DNA of 64,000 bases from Thauera sp. GDN1 (GTDB lineage Bacteria > Pseudomonadota > Gammaproteobacteria > Burkholderiales > Rhodocyclaceae): positions 2,232,001 through 2,296,000 of the forward strand of contig NZ_CP097870.1 of assembly GCF_029223545.1 (NCBI RefSeq), written 5' to 3'. Position 1 is the stretch's first letter. Each line of letters opens with the position of its first letter. The position numbers were made by a program, and so were the translations under genes. This document shows, piece by piece, positions 37,282-46,935 of this stretch. The notes beneath the pieces are model-generated. The model had not been told where the DNA came from. It made no database searches and worked only from the letters and a program-made list of their open reading frames with translations.

Positions 37282-37357
37282 TATTATTGAAAAGGCAGCA
37301 ACGATAAAACCGGCGCCGTGCGCACCGCACAGGCCCCTGCCCGGGAAGGAGAGACAT

Positions 37358-38710
37358 ATGTCCCACACGCCTGCCCCCCCCTGCGTAGCACCCGACGTCG
37401 ACAAGACGCGACGTCGCCTGCTGTTCGGCGCGTCCGCCCTGCCGGTCGTCGCTGGTGCCGGTCTGTCAATCGGCCCCCAATCAGCACAGGCTTCACTGAA
37501 GACCTCGGCCCGCATCGTCATCGCCGGCAGCGGCCTGGGCGGCCTCGCCATTGCCAGCCGCCTGTCGCGCGAGCTGGACGGCGCAAAGATCACGATCATC
37601 GATCGCAAGGAGATCCACAACTACCAGCCCGGCTACACCCTCGTGGCGACCGGCATCTGGCCGGTGAGCAAGGTCAGCGACCGCAACGCCGAGCTGATTC
37701 CCGCCGGCGTGGAATGGGTGCGCGAGATGGTGGCGGAGTTCGACCCTGAGGCCAACGCGGTCGTCACCGACAGCGGTAAGCGCATCGAGTACGACTACCT
37801 GGTGGTGGCCACCGGCCTGCATCTGGACTTCGCCCAGGTCGAAGGCATGGACGTCGCCGCCATCGGCACCCACGGCCTGGGCTGCGTCTACCCCAGTCCG
37901 GCCGCCGCCGAAGCCACCTGGCAGGCGATGGACGCCTTCCGCCAGAAGGGCGGCCACGCGCTGATGACCCTGCCCGCCACCCCACTCAAATGCGCTGGCG
38001 CGCCGCTGAAGATGACCTTCATGATCGCCGACCGCCTGCAGCAGGCCGGCACGCGCGAGGCCTCCAGGATCGACTTCCACTCCGCGCTGGGCAACATCTT
38101 CAGCGTGCCGCGCATCAACGAGGAGGTCTTGCGCCGCTGGGCCGAACTGGACATCCCGGTCACCTTCAACAGCAAGCTGGTGGCGGTCGACATCGGCGCG
38201 CGCCGCGCCACCGTGACCAGCCCGGAAGGCGAACGCAGCGAGATCGACTACGACTTCATCCACGTCGTGCCGCCGATGCGCGCGCCCGACTCGGTGAAGA
38301 ACAGCCCATTGTCGTGGAAGGAAGGCGGTTTTGCCGCCGGCGGCTGGCTGGAGGTCGACCCCAAGACCCTGCGCCACCGCCGCTTCCCCAACGTCTTCGG
38401 CATCGGCGACATCAACGGCACCGCCAAGGGCAAAACCGCCGCGACGGTCAAGAAGAGCGCGCCGATCGTGGCGCAGCACCTGATCGAGGTGATCGCCGGC
38501 CGCGAACCGTCACTGGTGTTCGACGGCTACACCTCCTGCCCGCTGCTGCTGCGCGAAGGCTCGGCGCTGCTGGTCGAGTTCGACTACGAGAACAACCTCA
38601 CACCCTCGCTGCCGATGATCGATCCGCTGCAGGACAGCTACTTCGCCTGGGTCATGAAATACCGCCTGCTCAAGCCCGCCTACATGGCCGTGGCCAAGGG
38701 CCGGGTCTGA
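37358..38710 (+). CDS. sqr: Sulfide:quinone oxidoreductase, type II-like, with twin-arginine leader
   Basis: A 450-residue flavoprotein. The leader KTRRRLLFGASALPVVAGAG resembles a twin-arginine signal, suggesting a periplasm-facing enzyme. RIVIAGSGLGGLAIASRLS is the FAD motif. TLPATPLKCAGAPLKMTFMIADRL contains a conserved cysteine near residue 210, and GYTSCPLLLREG another near residue 390; a pair so placed carries the sulfane intermediate in type II SQRs. FGIGDINGTAKGKTAATVKKSAP is the second FAD site. The C-terminus FAWVMKYRLLKPAYMAVAKG could sit on the membrane. It oxidises sulfide, passing electrons to quinone and sulfur to a thiol acceptor. The adjacent bd oxidase, rhodanese and distant persulfide dioxygenase complete the path. 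Confidence 0.88.
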   Translation: MSHTPAPPCVAPDVDKTRRRLLFGASALPVVAGAGLSIGPQSAQASLKTSARIVIAGSGLGGLAIASRLSRELDGAKITIIDRKEIHNYQPGYTLVATGIWPVSKVSDRNAELIPAGVEWVREMVAEFDPEANAVVTDSGKRIEYDYLVVATGLHLDFAQVEGMDVAAIGTHGLGCVYPSPAAAEATWQAMDAFRQKGGHALMTLPATPLKCAGAPLKMTFMIADRLQQAGTREASRIDFHSALGNIFSVPRINEEVLRRWAELDIPVTFNSKLVAVDIGARRATVTSPEGERSEIDYDFIHVVPPMRAPDSVKNSPLSWKEGGFAAGGWLEVDPKTLRHRRFPNVFGIGDINGTAKGKTAATVKKSAPIVAQHLIEVIAGREPSLVFDGYTSCPLLLREGSALLVEFDYENNLTPSLPMIDPLQDSYFAWVMKYRLLKPAYMAVAKGRV

Positions 38711-38723
38711 GGGGAGAGACGAC

Positions 38724-39062
38724 ATGTACGAGATCTGGCTGACCCTGAACATCCTGTTCGAACTCGGGATGCAGTACCTGCCCGCCGTCGTCGGCACCGT
38801 CGTGCTGTGGCTGGCGCTGATGGTCTTCGCCGCCACCCGACCCGGCGCCAGCTGGACGAAGGCCCTCGCCCCGGCCTTCATCACCGGCCTCATCGCCACG
38901 GCGATCACCTTCTTCATCACCCCGGCCATGACCAAGTCGTCCTTCGGCAACATGGGCTACTGGGTGGACTGGATGAACCTGTTCTTCTACGCCGCCGCCT
39001 TCGGCGCGGTCGCTGCCGCGCTGGCCTGGCCGATCGCCGCCAGCCTGCACCGCAAGGCCTGA
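38724..39062 (+). CDS. Small membrane protein of sqr operons (DUF5368-like)
   Basis: A 112-residue protein with three hydrophobic helices: YLPAVVGTVVLWLALMVFAA, APAFITGLIATAITFFITPA and WMNLFFYAAAFGAVAAALAWP. It starts 13 bp after sqr with GGGGAGAGACG upstream. The DUF5368 assignment is from memory of the family's context and pattern and is tentative. It may anchor or assist the SQR in the membrane. Confidence 0.6.
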   Translation: MYEIWLTLNILFELGMQYLPAVVGTVVLWLALMVFAATRPGASWTKALAPAFITGLIATAITFFITPAMTKSSFGNMGYWVDWMNLFFYAAAFGAVAAALAWPIAASLHRKA

Positions 39063-39091
39063 ACCCAACCCATCACCGGAGAACCCATCAG

Positions 39092-39640
39092 ATGAAGAAG
39101 CTCCTGACCGCTGCCGCCATCGGCTTCGCCAGCCTCACCGCCCATGCGACCGACATCGGCCTCTCGGCGGCAGAAACCTATGCCAAGATCCAGAAGGCCG
39201 AACCGAACGTGCTGTTCATCGACGTCCGCGACCCGATCGAGATCATGTTCGTCGGCTTCAGCGATGCGGTGCATGCGAACGTGCCCTTCATGCTGGTCGA
39301 CCGCACGCAATGGAATGCCGAAAAGGGCGTGTTCCGCCTGTACCGCAATCCGGACTTCGTCAATCAGGTGAAGCTGGAACTCGCCCGGCGCGGTCTGAGT
39401 GCCGATGCCGAGATCATCACCATGTGCCGTTCGGGCAGCGAGCGCGGCGAACCGAGCGCCGCCCTCCTGCGCGAGAGCGGCTTCCCCAACGCACGCTACG
39501 TCATCAACGGCTTTCAGGGCGACGCGATCAAGGACGGCCCGCAGGCCGGCTTCCGCCTCAAGAACGGCTGGCAGAACAGCGGCTTGCCGTGGTCGTCCAG
39601 GATGAACGCGGACAAGATCCACCGCGTCGACCCGCGCTGA
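39092..39640 (+). CDS. Exported rhodanese-domain protein
   Basis: A 182-residue protein. The signal peptide MKKLLTAAAIGFASLTAHA is followed by one rhodanese domain. NVLFIDVRDPIEIMFVG is the entry motif, and ITMCRSGSERGEPSAALLRESGF is the active-site loop with the catalytic cysteine near residue 111. The loop C-R-S-G-S-E-R-G fits sulfurtransferases. A periplasmic single-domain rhodanese next to SQR could accept sulfane sulfur from it and pass it to glutathione or cyanide. It follows the small membrane protein gene by 29 bp and is the last gene of the operon. Confidence 0.9.
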   Translation: MKKLLTAAAIGFASLTAHATDIGLSAAETYAKIQKAEPNVLFIDVRDPIEIMFVGFSDAVHANVPFMLVDRTQWNAEKGVFRLYRNPDFVNQVKLELARRGLSADAEIITMCRSGSERGEPSAALLRESGFPNARYVINGFQGDAIKDGPQAGFRLKNGWQNSGLPWSSRMNADKIHRVDPR

Positions 39641-39664
39641 CCCCGCGAAGGCGCCCGTGCCAGC

Positions 39665-39692
39665 AAGCCCGGCTCTGTGCCGGGCTTTGCTT
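39665..39692 (+). terminator. Rho-independent terminator of the cyd-sqr-rhodanese region
   Basis: Perfect 9-bp arms AAGCCCGGC and GCCGGGCTT with a 5-nt loop, followed by TGCTTTG, 25 bp after the rhodanese stop. The U-tract is imperfect. Confidence 0.8.
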
Positions 39693-39952
39693 TGCCAAGT
39701 CCGTCGAGGTGGGCGGAATGCCCTACTTTCCAAACTGCGGTAACGCTGGCGGGACGATCGAACTTCGACAGGACTGAATTTCCGATGGCCTACCGACCTC
39801 CAGGGTGAATAAACGCGCCGGCCACCTCGACACCCGCCTTCGCGGCAGAGCGCCTTTCATAGCGCTGTCCTATAGAAACCATACCTATTAACGATTTGAA
39901 AGCTATACCACCTGAAATTAAAGTTAATTTTCACTAATTCGCCAAACTCATC

Positions 39953-41599
39953 ATGTCATCCTCCTCCCTCACCACAGGACAACGCCTGGCCATGGGCTTT
40001 GGCTTGGTGCTGGCTTTGATGATCGGGATCACCGCCTTCGGTATCCAGAAGGTGAACCTGATCGACAACACCCTGACCGAAATCACCGATGTGAATGCGG
40101 TGAAGCAGCGCTACGCCATCAACTTCCGTGGGAGCGTCCATGACCGGGCCATCAGCCTCCGCGATGTGACGCTGGTGCGCGACGCCGCCGGCCTAACCGC
40201 CGCCCTGCAGGATATCGAGCGGCTGACCGCCTTCTATCAGGACTCTGCGGCCGCGCTGGACAAGCTCTTTGCCAGCGACCCGGAGATCAGCCAGGAGGAA
40301 CGACAGTTGCTGGCAGCGATTCAGACAGGCGAAGCGCTCAGCCAACCGCTGATGCAGCGGGTGATCCAAGCCCGTCAGGACAACGATGTCGCCGGCGCCC
40401 AGGCCCTGCTGCTCGCAGAGGCCCGTCCCGCCCTCAGCGAGTGGCTGACCCGCATCAACGCCTTCATTGACTATCAGGAAAAACGCAACCAGGCCGCGAC
40501 CGCCCATGCCCGGGAAGTAGCCGGTCAATTCGCCCTGTTCATGGTGACCCTGTGCAGCCTCGCCATCGTCATCGGCTCCGTCATTGCCTTCCAGATCACG
40601 CGGCAACTGGGCCGCGCCCTGGGCGGGGAGCCTAACCAGGCGGCCCAGGCGGTCACCCTCATCGCCAGCGGCGACCTGAGCATGCCGGTGCGAGCCCAAC
40701 ACCCGGCCAGCATGCTGGCGGCGGTCTCCCGCATGCAGGACGACCTGCGCAACCTGTTCACCGATATCGCCCAGGCCGCCATCGAGCTCTTCCACAAGGC
40801 TGAACAAGTCGCAGAGGCCTCGCACAATGCCCGCGACGCCGCCGCCAACCAGGCGGATGCTTCTGCCGCCTCCGCCGCCAGCATCGCGGAGATGACCACG
40901 AGCATCAATGAGGTATCCCAGATCGCCCACCTGACCGAGGCCAACTCGGCCCGCACTGCCGAACTGTCCGAACAGGGCGTGAAGCTGGTGCAGCAGGCTG
41001 CGGCGGAGATGGCCCGTATCGCCAGTACCGTGGTCGAATCCACCACCCAGATCCGCAGCCTGCAACAACGCTCCCAGGAGATTGGAGGAATAGCCAGCGT
41101 AATCCGGGAAGTTGCCGAACAGACCAATCTGCTTGCCCTCAACGCCGCCATTGAGGCCGCCCGGGCCGGAGAGGCCGGCCGCGGCTTCGCCGTGGTGGCC
41201 GACGAAGTACGAAAGCTGGCCGAGCGCACCCGCAACTCCACCGCCGAAATCGCCCGCATGATCGAGCTGGTGCAGCACGAAACGGAGCAGTCCGTCGCCG
41301 CCATGGACACCGCCGCGCCCCAGGTACAGCAAGGCTTGGCCCTGGCCAATGAGGCAAGCGGCATGCTGGGAGAAATCACTCGACAGGCACAGGACTCCCT
41401 CAGGAACGTGCAGGACGTGGTCCGGGCTACGGTCCAGCAGGCGAGCACCGCTACCGACCTCGCCCAGCAAATGGAAAAGATCAGCGCGATGTCTCTGGAA
41501 ACCCATGGCGCAATGAAGGAAAACACGGCCGCCGTCGCTGACCTCGAACAGATCTCCAGCCGCCTGCGCCAGCAGGTGGGCCGCTTCAAGCTGGGTTGA
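39953..41599 (+). CDS. Methyl-accepting chemotaxis protein (4HB-type sensor)
   Basis: A 548-residue transmembrane chemoreceptor. An N-terminal helix ([20 protein letters not shown]) and a second helix near residue 195 ([21 protein letters not shown]) flank a 155-residue periplasmic four-helix-bundle sensor. A HAMP segment follows. The cytoplasmic coiled coil contains the highly conserved tip [41 protein letters not shown], quoted here only as landmarks [19 protein letters not shown] and [18 protein letters not shown]. No C-terminal CheR-tethering pentapeptide is present. The 260 bp before it are AT-rich, with no recognised promoter. The broken EAL gene follows by 3 bp, suggesting a former signalling pair. 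Confidence 0.92.
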   Translation: MSSSSLTTGQRLAMGFGLVLALMIGITAFGIQKVNLIDNTLTEITDVNAVKQRYAINFRGSVHDRAISLRDVTLVRDAAGLTAALQDIERLTAFYQDSAAALDKLFASDPEISQEERQLLAAIQTGEALSQPLMQRVIQARQDNDVAGAQALLLAEARPALSEWLTRINAFIDYQEKRNQAATAHAREVAGQFALFMVTLCSLAIVIGSVIAFQITRQLGRALGGEPNQAAQAVTLIASGDLSMPVRAQHPASMLAAVSRMQDDLRNLFTDIAQAAIELFHKAEQVAEASHNARDAAANQADASAASAASIAEMTTSINEVSQIAHLTEANSARTAELSEQGVKLVQQAAAEMARIASTVVESTTQIRSLQQRSQEIGGIASVIREVAEQTNLLALNAAIEAARAGEAGRGFAVVADEVRKLAERTRNSTAEIARMIELVQHETEQSVAAMDTAAPQVQQGLALANEASGMLGEITRQAQDSLRNVQDVVRATVQQASTATDLAQQMEKISAMSLETHGAMKENTAAVADLEQISSRLRQQVGRFKLG

Positions 41600-41602
41600 G
41601 CA

Positions 41603-42775
41603 ATGCCAGTCCATTGCCTGGTCTTTCACCTGGCGGGGCTGGAGGCCCTGGAGGCGAGCATGGGTGCGGCAGCCGTCGCAGGCGCCTTGAGCGAGCTGGA
41701 TCAGGGCGTAGCCAGCATCATCGGGGAAGTCTTGTCCGGCAGTGAACGGAGTCCTCTGCCTCGCGACTTGCCCCCGGGAATATGGCTGATCCCCTATCGC
41801 AGCCGTACTCTTGATACTCCGGACAATCTTAACGGCCGCTTGCTCGGAGGCCGCCCCGAAAACCATCACGTCGCCGTGCTGACTGCGACGACCCAACTAG
41901 CTGGCCAGCTGGCACGGGATATCTTCGGGAGTGCCACGGCGGCGCTGGCACGCTTTCGAGTACATCAGTTTCCCGGCTACCCCGATCTGCAGCAGGTGTT
42001 GCAAACACTGGAATCTGCCCCTCGCTTGGGGTGTACCTCCGCCGAAGTCCAGTTGCAAACGCTGCTGCACCAAGGGGGGCTACGCACTCTCGTGCAGCCG
42101 ATCGTCGGCTTTCCTGACGGACAACTGCTCGGCTACGAAGCACTTACCCGCGGCCCAGCAGGTAGCGCGCTGGAACGTGCCGACCAGCTCTTTGACACCG
42201 CTGCCCGCTGCGGCCTAAGTCGGGAGCTGGAGATCGCCTGCGCCTGGCAGGCTTTGGAACAAGGGAAGGCCCTGCTACCTCATTACTGGCTCACCATCAA
42301 CCTCTCCAGTGCTGGCCTCACAGATGACGCCCTGCGCCGCGCCTTGGCGCCGGCCAGGTATCGTTGTCGAAATCACCGAACACCTGCCGCTCAACAATGC
42401 CCGCGCGCTGCTACCCCTTCTAGATGAATTGCGCGCCGGCGGCACCCGTGTCGCCTTGGATGATACGGGTTGCGGCTATGCGGATCTGGAAGCCGCGAAG
42501 GCCCTGCAACCGGACTTCGTCAAGCTGTGCATTACCATCATCCGCAGCCTGGGCCGCAACCCCGCGCTGCTGGCCGATCTGGCCCAGAGCACGGCCACCC
42601 TCAAAGGGCTGGGAATCGAAATCCTGGCAGAGGGCATCGAACGCGTTAACGAAGTGGAGATACTTCGCGACTTCCCCGTCGACTACGCACAGGGATGGCG
42701 CTGCGGTCGACCACAGCCAATCGAAATCATTGCTGCCCCCAAGGATTGGTCGGATACGTGGGGACATTGTGCGAA
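41603..42775 (+). pseudogene. EAL-domain protein (c-di-GMP phosphodiesterase-like), frameshifted and lacking its 3' end
   Basis: The first frame (41603 to about 42355) encodes an N-terminal region of unknown type and the start of an EAL domain: LLGYEALTRGP contains the E-A-L signature and INLSSAGLTDD follows. The domain resumes one frame over at about 42356 with GIVVEITEHLPL, VALDDTGCGYADLE, LKGLGIEILAEGIE and DYAQGW. Thus a one-base gain or two-base loss lies near 42350. After about 42775 similarity ends with no native stop. The usual K-L-D of EAL enzymes reads K-L-C here. It was probably a c-di-GMP phosphodiesterase or sensor paired with the chemoreceptor; a sequencing indel could explain the frameshift but not the missing end. 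Confidence 0.8.
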
Positions 42776-42932
42776 GAGGCGGCCGCGCCATCATCGTCCG
42801 TTGAGACTACGCATCATCCACGCTGAACCGGGCGATTGCGGCCAGGTTGCGACATGCGCCCGAATGAGGGGACCGTGGCACCAGTTCATGCGGTACGGTG
42901 TGGAAACGGCCAGGCGGAATGTAGCGCGAACC

Positions 42933-44261
42933 TCAGATGCGCAATCCACCGAGGCGATCGATGAAGCGCGCAAACGGGATCATCAGATGGCGGATCTTCC
43001 ACTCGAAGCGCCCGGGCGATGCAACGCTCACGGGCGTCTGCACGGGCAGGAGGAGATCCTGATGACGGTCATCGGCGAGCGCGTGCGCGAGATTCATGCC
43101 CAGCATCGGGCCGATCACATTGCCGCCGGCACCGAAGTTCAACAGCGCGAACACGCCGTCGGCCACCCTGTAAAGACGGGGACTGCCAGCCTGATAGGCG
43201 GGCGCCGAGTTGGCTGTCATTCCAGTCCAGTATGCATCGAGCCCGATCGGGTGGTCCCGCGTTTCGGGCCAAGTGCGATTCAGGTACCTCAGCAGGTAGC
43301 CGAAGTAGCGCCCGGCATCGTTCGCCCGCCCCGGCGCAGGAATGGTCGCGCTGATGAGGCGGTTCATTCCATCAAGAACCAGCGGGAAGAGGCCCAGCGG
43401 ATATTGGGACATGACTACCCGCCCGGGGTCGATGACATCGAGCAACGGCTTGGGGAGCGGCGTGGTGGCGACGCCGCAGGCCAGTAACGGATAGTGGGTG
43501 CCAGCCAGCTCGGGAAAGAATGCGTTGTCTGCATGACCGTTCGTGCATAGGACCACGGTTGAAGCCGTGACGCCTCCGTGCGGCGTGCGAACACACCAGC
43601 GACGGCCGGCAGGCATACAGCTTTCCACCGGGGAATCGCCGAAGACCAGCGCCCCGGACCTTGCCGCCGCATCGACCATGCCATTGGTGAAACGATGCGG
43701 ATTGACGCGCCCGCCCTCACGCCAATGCACACCAAAACTGTAGCGATCGGTACCGAGCAACTCGCGCAGGCGGCCGCGGTCCACGACATCGACGTCATAG
43801 CCCAGCCCACGCCAGTAGCGAACATTCTTCGTCATCGAGGCATATTCGCGATACGCGGCCCCGACCATGCCGCAAGGTGCCGCATCGGCGTCGATGCCAT
43901 GCCGCTCGCACAGATCGAAAACGATGTTTCGATGCTGCACGAAGTAATCCAGCAAGCGCTCTCCCCGATCGGGCCACGACGCACGATCAACGAGCTTGCC
44001 GAGATAGGGCAGGACCTGCCCGGCATTGCGGCCCGAAGCGCCATCGCCCGGCTGTCGCGCCTCGATCAGTGCGACACGTACGCCGCGCTCGGCAAGATGC
44101 AGCGCCACCGAGGCGCCGACCACGCCGGCGCCGACCACGGCGACATCGACATCGAGATCCGACTTCAGCGCCGGCCAGGCGCGAACATCGCCCGCAACCC
44201 ATGCGCTGCGCACGATCGGGACTGCGCCAGCCTCATACGCGTCGTCGTCCGGGCGTTTCAT
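42933..44261 (-). CDS. FAD-dependent oxidoreductase (DAO family, gamma-glutamylputrescine oxidase-like)
   Basis: A 442-residue flavoprotein of the D-amino-acid-oxidase superfamily. VDVAVVGAGVVGASVALHLAERGVRVALIEA holds the FAD motif, with DGASGRNAGQVLPYL after it, as in PuuB-type enzymes. GGRVNPHRFTNGMVDAA and LNFGAGGNVIGPMLGMNLAHAL are also family features. The substrate is probably an amine or amino acid; no polyamine pathway genes are near. MKRPDDD at 44261 is chosen as start because it overlaps the stop of the upstream membrane protein gene (TGATG). The two are likely coupled. Confidence 0.82.
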   Translation of the reverse strand: MKRPDDDAYEAGAVPIVRSAWVAGDVRAWPALKSDLDVDVAVVGAGVVGASVALHLAERGVRVALIEARQPGDGASGRNAGQVLPYLGKLVDRASWPDRGERLLDYFVQHRNIVFDLCERHGIDADAAPCGMVGAAYREYASMTKNVRYWRGLGYDVDVVDRGRLRELLGTDRYSFGVHWREGGRVNPHRFTNGMVDAAARSGALVFGDSPVESCMPAGRRWCVRTPHGGVTASTVVLCTNGHADNAFFPELAGTHYPLLACGVATTPLPKPLLDVIDPGRVVMSQYPLGLFPLVLDGMNRLISATIPAPGRANDAGRYFGYLLRYLNRTWPETRDHPIGLDAYWTGMTANSAPAYQAGSPRLYRVADGVFALLNFGAGGNVIGPMLGMNLAHALADDRHQDLLLPVQTPVSVASPGRFEWKIRHLMIPFARFIDRLGGLRI

Positions 44262-44677
44262 CACTCCCGCAATCCCCACGGATAGAGACGCGCGTTGCTG
44301 ATTGCCTGTTGCAGCCACAGCGCGGCGATGATCCACACGGCGACGGGCACGTGCCGACCCTCGAGCAGCGCATGCACACCGTGCCCCAGGAGAAATACGA
44401 CCGCCGCGCCCTTGTAGCAAGCAAGGAACAACAGCAAGCCGAGATGCGACCGCGGCGCGCGCATCCCACCGATGCTCGCCAGGCCGACGCCCAGAATCAC
44501 GCTTCCATAGAGGATTGCGGGATAGGGTGCATCACCCAGGTCGATGCCAAGCAAGGCCCAGAACCAGACCGGCCAGCACACCATGACGAAGCCCAGTGCA
44601 AGGGCACTCGGCACGCTGACTCGAAAGGCTCTTCGGATCTTCCCTTCGTCGTAGTCTTGCCCAAGATGCTTCGTCAT
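44261..44677 (-). CDS. Four-helix membrane protein, unknown
   Basis: A 138-residue hydrophobic protein, not recognised. Four helices are visible: ALALGFVMVCWPVWFWALLG, AILYGSVILGVGLASIGGM, LGLLLFLACYKGAAVVFLLG, and VPVAVWIIAALWLQQAI. A strong ribosome-binding site lies upstream, GAAGGAGG in the opposite sense being absent. It is coupled to the flavoprotein gene downstream. The 190 bp between its start and the IS1182-type element contain no gene that can be supported. Confidence 0.6.
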   Translation of the reverse strand: MTKHLGQDYDEGKIRRAFRVSVPSALALGFVMVCWPVWFWALLGIDLGDAPYPAILYGSVILGVGLASIGGMRAPRSHLGLLLFLACYKGAAVVFLLGHGVHALLEGRHVPVAVWIIAALWLQQAISNARLYPWGLRE

Positions 44678-44868
44678 GCTTGTTTTCGAAGGAGGTGAAT
44701 TTGGCGAAACACGCTACCGGTCCAAACTCCTTTGGTCATCACCCATTCAGACTATGGGAGCATCCCCGCCCTCCTCGAACGCCTGATGAAGAACATGCCG
44801 CCGATCCTTGCGGGCGGCGGCCAGACGACGGAGAGAAAGAAACTGCAGCGCTGGGCATGCGCCCCGAG

Positions 44869-46355
44869 GCTAGGATTCTGCGCGGCAGAGCGGTAAAGAG
44901 GGGTGTAGTGAGAGATGTAGTGCTACGCGATCAGCAAGCGGGGCGTCGGGCGCAGGAGTCGCGGGACCTGTTGCACCGCTTGGCGAGCGTTGAATGGCTG
45001 TGTTTTCGTGGAGCAGGGATGGTTTTTCTGGCCCTTCGTCCTTGACGCCGCACTCAGTGAGCACATCCGGCGCAGGTTCAGTGCCATGCAAACGAGCTTC
45101 CACACGACATGGATGCGCTCCAGGCCTCGCATGCTGAAACTCCGGAATCCCACCACGTTCTTGATCCAGCCGTTGGGCGCCTCGGCGATCCACTTTCGTC
45201 GTAGGTAGGCGGCCTTGCCCGGTTCGCTGTCGAGCTTGTCGGTTATCTGTGCTGTGTGCCGATCGCGATGCCGCTCAAAGCTCAGCAGGCGTTTCCCCTC
45301 TTGGCCCAACGCCACCATCAGCTCAGTGCCGCAGTTGTCCAAGTCCTTGAAGGTCTGTTCTGAACGGTAGCCCGCATCGGCCAGCAGCTGCGCGGTCGTT
45401 GTTCGATGTTGTCGCGCACGGCCTGCAACACCCCCGCCAGTTGCCCGGCGTCGCTGGCGTTGTTGGTCAGCTCGGCCACCACGATGATGTGGGCGGGCTC
45501 GTCGACCGCCGTCTGGGCGTTGTAGCTCAGATCAAAACTGCCGCCTGCGCGCTTCATGATGCGACTGTCCGGATCGGCGAAGTTCTTCTGCGCTTGGTCC
45601 TCGGGCACCCCGAAATCGCGCTTGTAGCGCCCACCCTTCGGTTTGCCGTCGCCCCCGCGCGGGCGACGGTCGTCATCGTCGCTGCGGCCGCGCGCCTGAT
45701 CGGCCTCGCGCTGGCGCTGCTCGAGCCGCAGCCGAGCCTCGGCAATTGCCGCCAGCCCCGCCTCAATCTGCCGTTTCAACTCTGCCTCCGCCTTCACCAT
45801 GTGGCCGTAACTCATCGCCTTGTGGCGGCAGGCGTTGGCCTTCACCTTGGCGCCGTCCACGGCCAACGCCCCGAGCTTGACAAGCCCCATCTCGCGGGCC
45901 AGCCGCACCACCTGCACGAACAGCTCGCTCAGCACCTTCAAGTGGAAAGCGCGAAAGTCGCTCAGCGTGCGGTGGGACGGGAGGTTGCCGGACGCCAGCA
46001 CCCGGAAGGCCAAATCCTCGTGCAACTTGCGCGCGATCTTGCCCGAGCTGAACACGCCCGTGGCGTAGCCGCACAAGAGCACCTTGACCATCATGGCCGA
46101 ATGAAACGGCTGGTTGCGCGGTCCGCCTCCGTCACACCGGGCGTGGAACACGCCCAGATTCAACCCGTCTACGGCGTCGCTGATGAAGTACGCCACGTGG
46201 CCTTCGGGCAGCCACTCCTGCAGCGCCTGGGGCAGCGGCATCTGCTGCCGCGGGCAATAGGGCAGATAGCTCGTCATGTCGAGAGCCTACCAGCCACACC
46301 GCGCCCCGAGTGCTCACGTCACCGAGGATTGGCTTCTGTCGCGCAGACTCCTAGC
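44869..46355 (-). mobile_element. IS1182-family insertion sequence
   Basis: About 1.49 kb bounded by imperfect inverted repeats: GCTAGGATTCTGCGCGGCAG at the left end and, inverted, GCTAGGAGTCTGCGCGACAG at the right end (18 of 20 match). Both ends begin with G-CTAG; the CTAG tetranucleotides may be a duplicated target or the outermost IS bases. One frameshifted transposase gene fills the element. Confidence 0.8.
44923..46277 (-). pseudogene. IS1182-family transposase, frameshifted
   Basis: Two minus-strand frames together encode one DDE transposase. The first (46277 to about 45395) begins MTSYLPYCPRQQMPLPQALQEW-type IS1182 text, contains LAVDGAKVKANACRHKAMSYGHM with the first catalytic aspartate, and continues through YNAQTAVDEPAHIIV. 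The second frame starts in the block LLADAGYRSEQTFKDLD (second aspartate) and continues with ALGQEGKRLLSFERHR and the E-bearing tail AEAPNGWIKNVVGFRSFSMRG. The shift lies near 45395, within a CCGCGC run. The element is probably immobile unless this is a sequencing error. Confidence 0.85.
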
Positions 46356-46390
46356 GTAGCGCAATCGTACTGTACGCGCGGGCGTAAACG

Positions 46391-46432
46391 AAAAAACCCG
46401 GCCCTTCCTCGATGTATCGAGGAAAGGCCGGG
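46391..46432 (-). terminator. Strong terminator downstream of the NifX-like gene
   Basis: On the minus strand CCCGGCCTTTCCTCGAT and ATCGAGGAAGGGCCGGG form a 17-bp stem with one mismatch and a 2-nt loop, then six T residues. It ends transcription coming from 46877 toward the IS element. Confidence 0.88.
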
Positions 46433-46523
46433 CTTCACCTCAAGCAGCACCGCGAGCAAAGCCTGCAAAGATCTACGCCCAACGGTGTGCATCGAGTTGC
46501 ACTGGAGAGCTCAAAGGCAATGA

Positions 46524-46877
46524 TCAGTGACGATGTTCGTGCTCGTCGTGAGGGAGCGCCGGCTTGACGATACCTTGCGTGTAATCGATGACGGCCTGGA
46601 CCGGATCGGTCTCACCCGTAACGATGAGTTCGATACCACGTTGTGCCATACGGACACGGAACCCCTCCCCTGCCCCACCTGTAATCAGCGCGGCCACCCC
46701 ATCGATCGGGTGAAGACTTCCCCTGAACTCGTGAAACGACATTTCCTTGCCCAAGTCTAGGCGGTCAACCTCGCGCGGAGAGCAAGGACAGCTGATGTCA
46801 AAGATCAGAAAGCGACGCGTCTTGCCCGCATGGGCAGTGACCGTGCGAAAATTCTGGCTCGTAACCGCGATCTTCAT
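46524..46877 (-). CDS. NifX/NifB-associated-domain protein (dinitrogenase cofactor-binding family)
   Basis: A 117-residue protein of the dinitrogenase iron-molybdenum-cofactor family. MKIAVTSQNFRTVTAHAGKTRRFLIF is the typical N-terminus, with the H-x-G-K-x-x-x-F motif; DGVAALITGGAGEGFRVRM and RGIELIVTGETDPVQAVIDY follow. The histidine-rich tail DEHEHRH may bind metal. Outside nif clusters such proteins bind or shuttle metal or Fe-S clusters. There are no nif genes in the window. Its neighbour is an orphan Rieske gene. Confidence 0.85.
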   Translation of the reverse strand: MKIAVTSQNFRTVTAHAGKTRRFLIFDISCPCSPREVDRLDLGKEMSFHEFRGSLHPIDGVAALITGGAGEGFRVRMAQRGIELIVTGETDPVQAVIDYTQGIVKPALPHDEHEHRH

Positions 46878-46935
46878 TCTTGTGCGCTCTTCAAAGACTA
46901 TGCTTGGTCAATAAAAGATAGGTGAGAGTGTGTCG

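Noticed and set aside
40193..41896. 567-codon minus-strand frame across the chemoreceptor
   Set aside because: Antisense to a fully convincing MCP; glycine/histidine-rich shadow text.
42776..43487. Continuation of the second EAL frame
   Set aside because: Runs antisense to the FAD oxidoreductase gene and has no EAL-like or other similarity.
44680..44868. Possible gene remnant before the IS1182-type element
   Set aside because: Short frames in all directions, none with a recognisable motif.
45399..46523. 374-codon plus-strand frame across the IS1182-type transposase
   Set aside because: Antisense to the transposase gene and without recognisable motifs.
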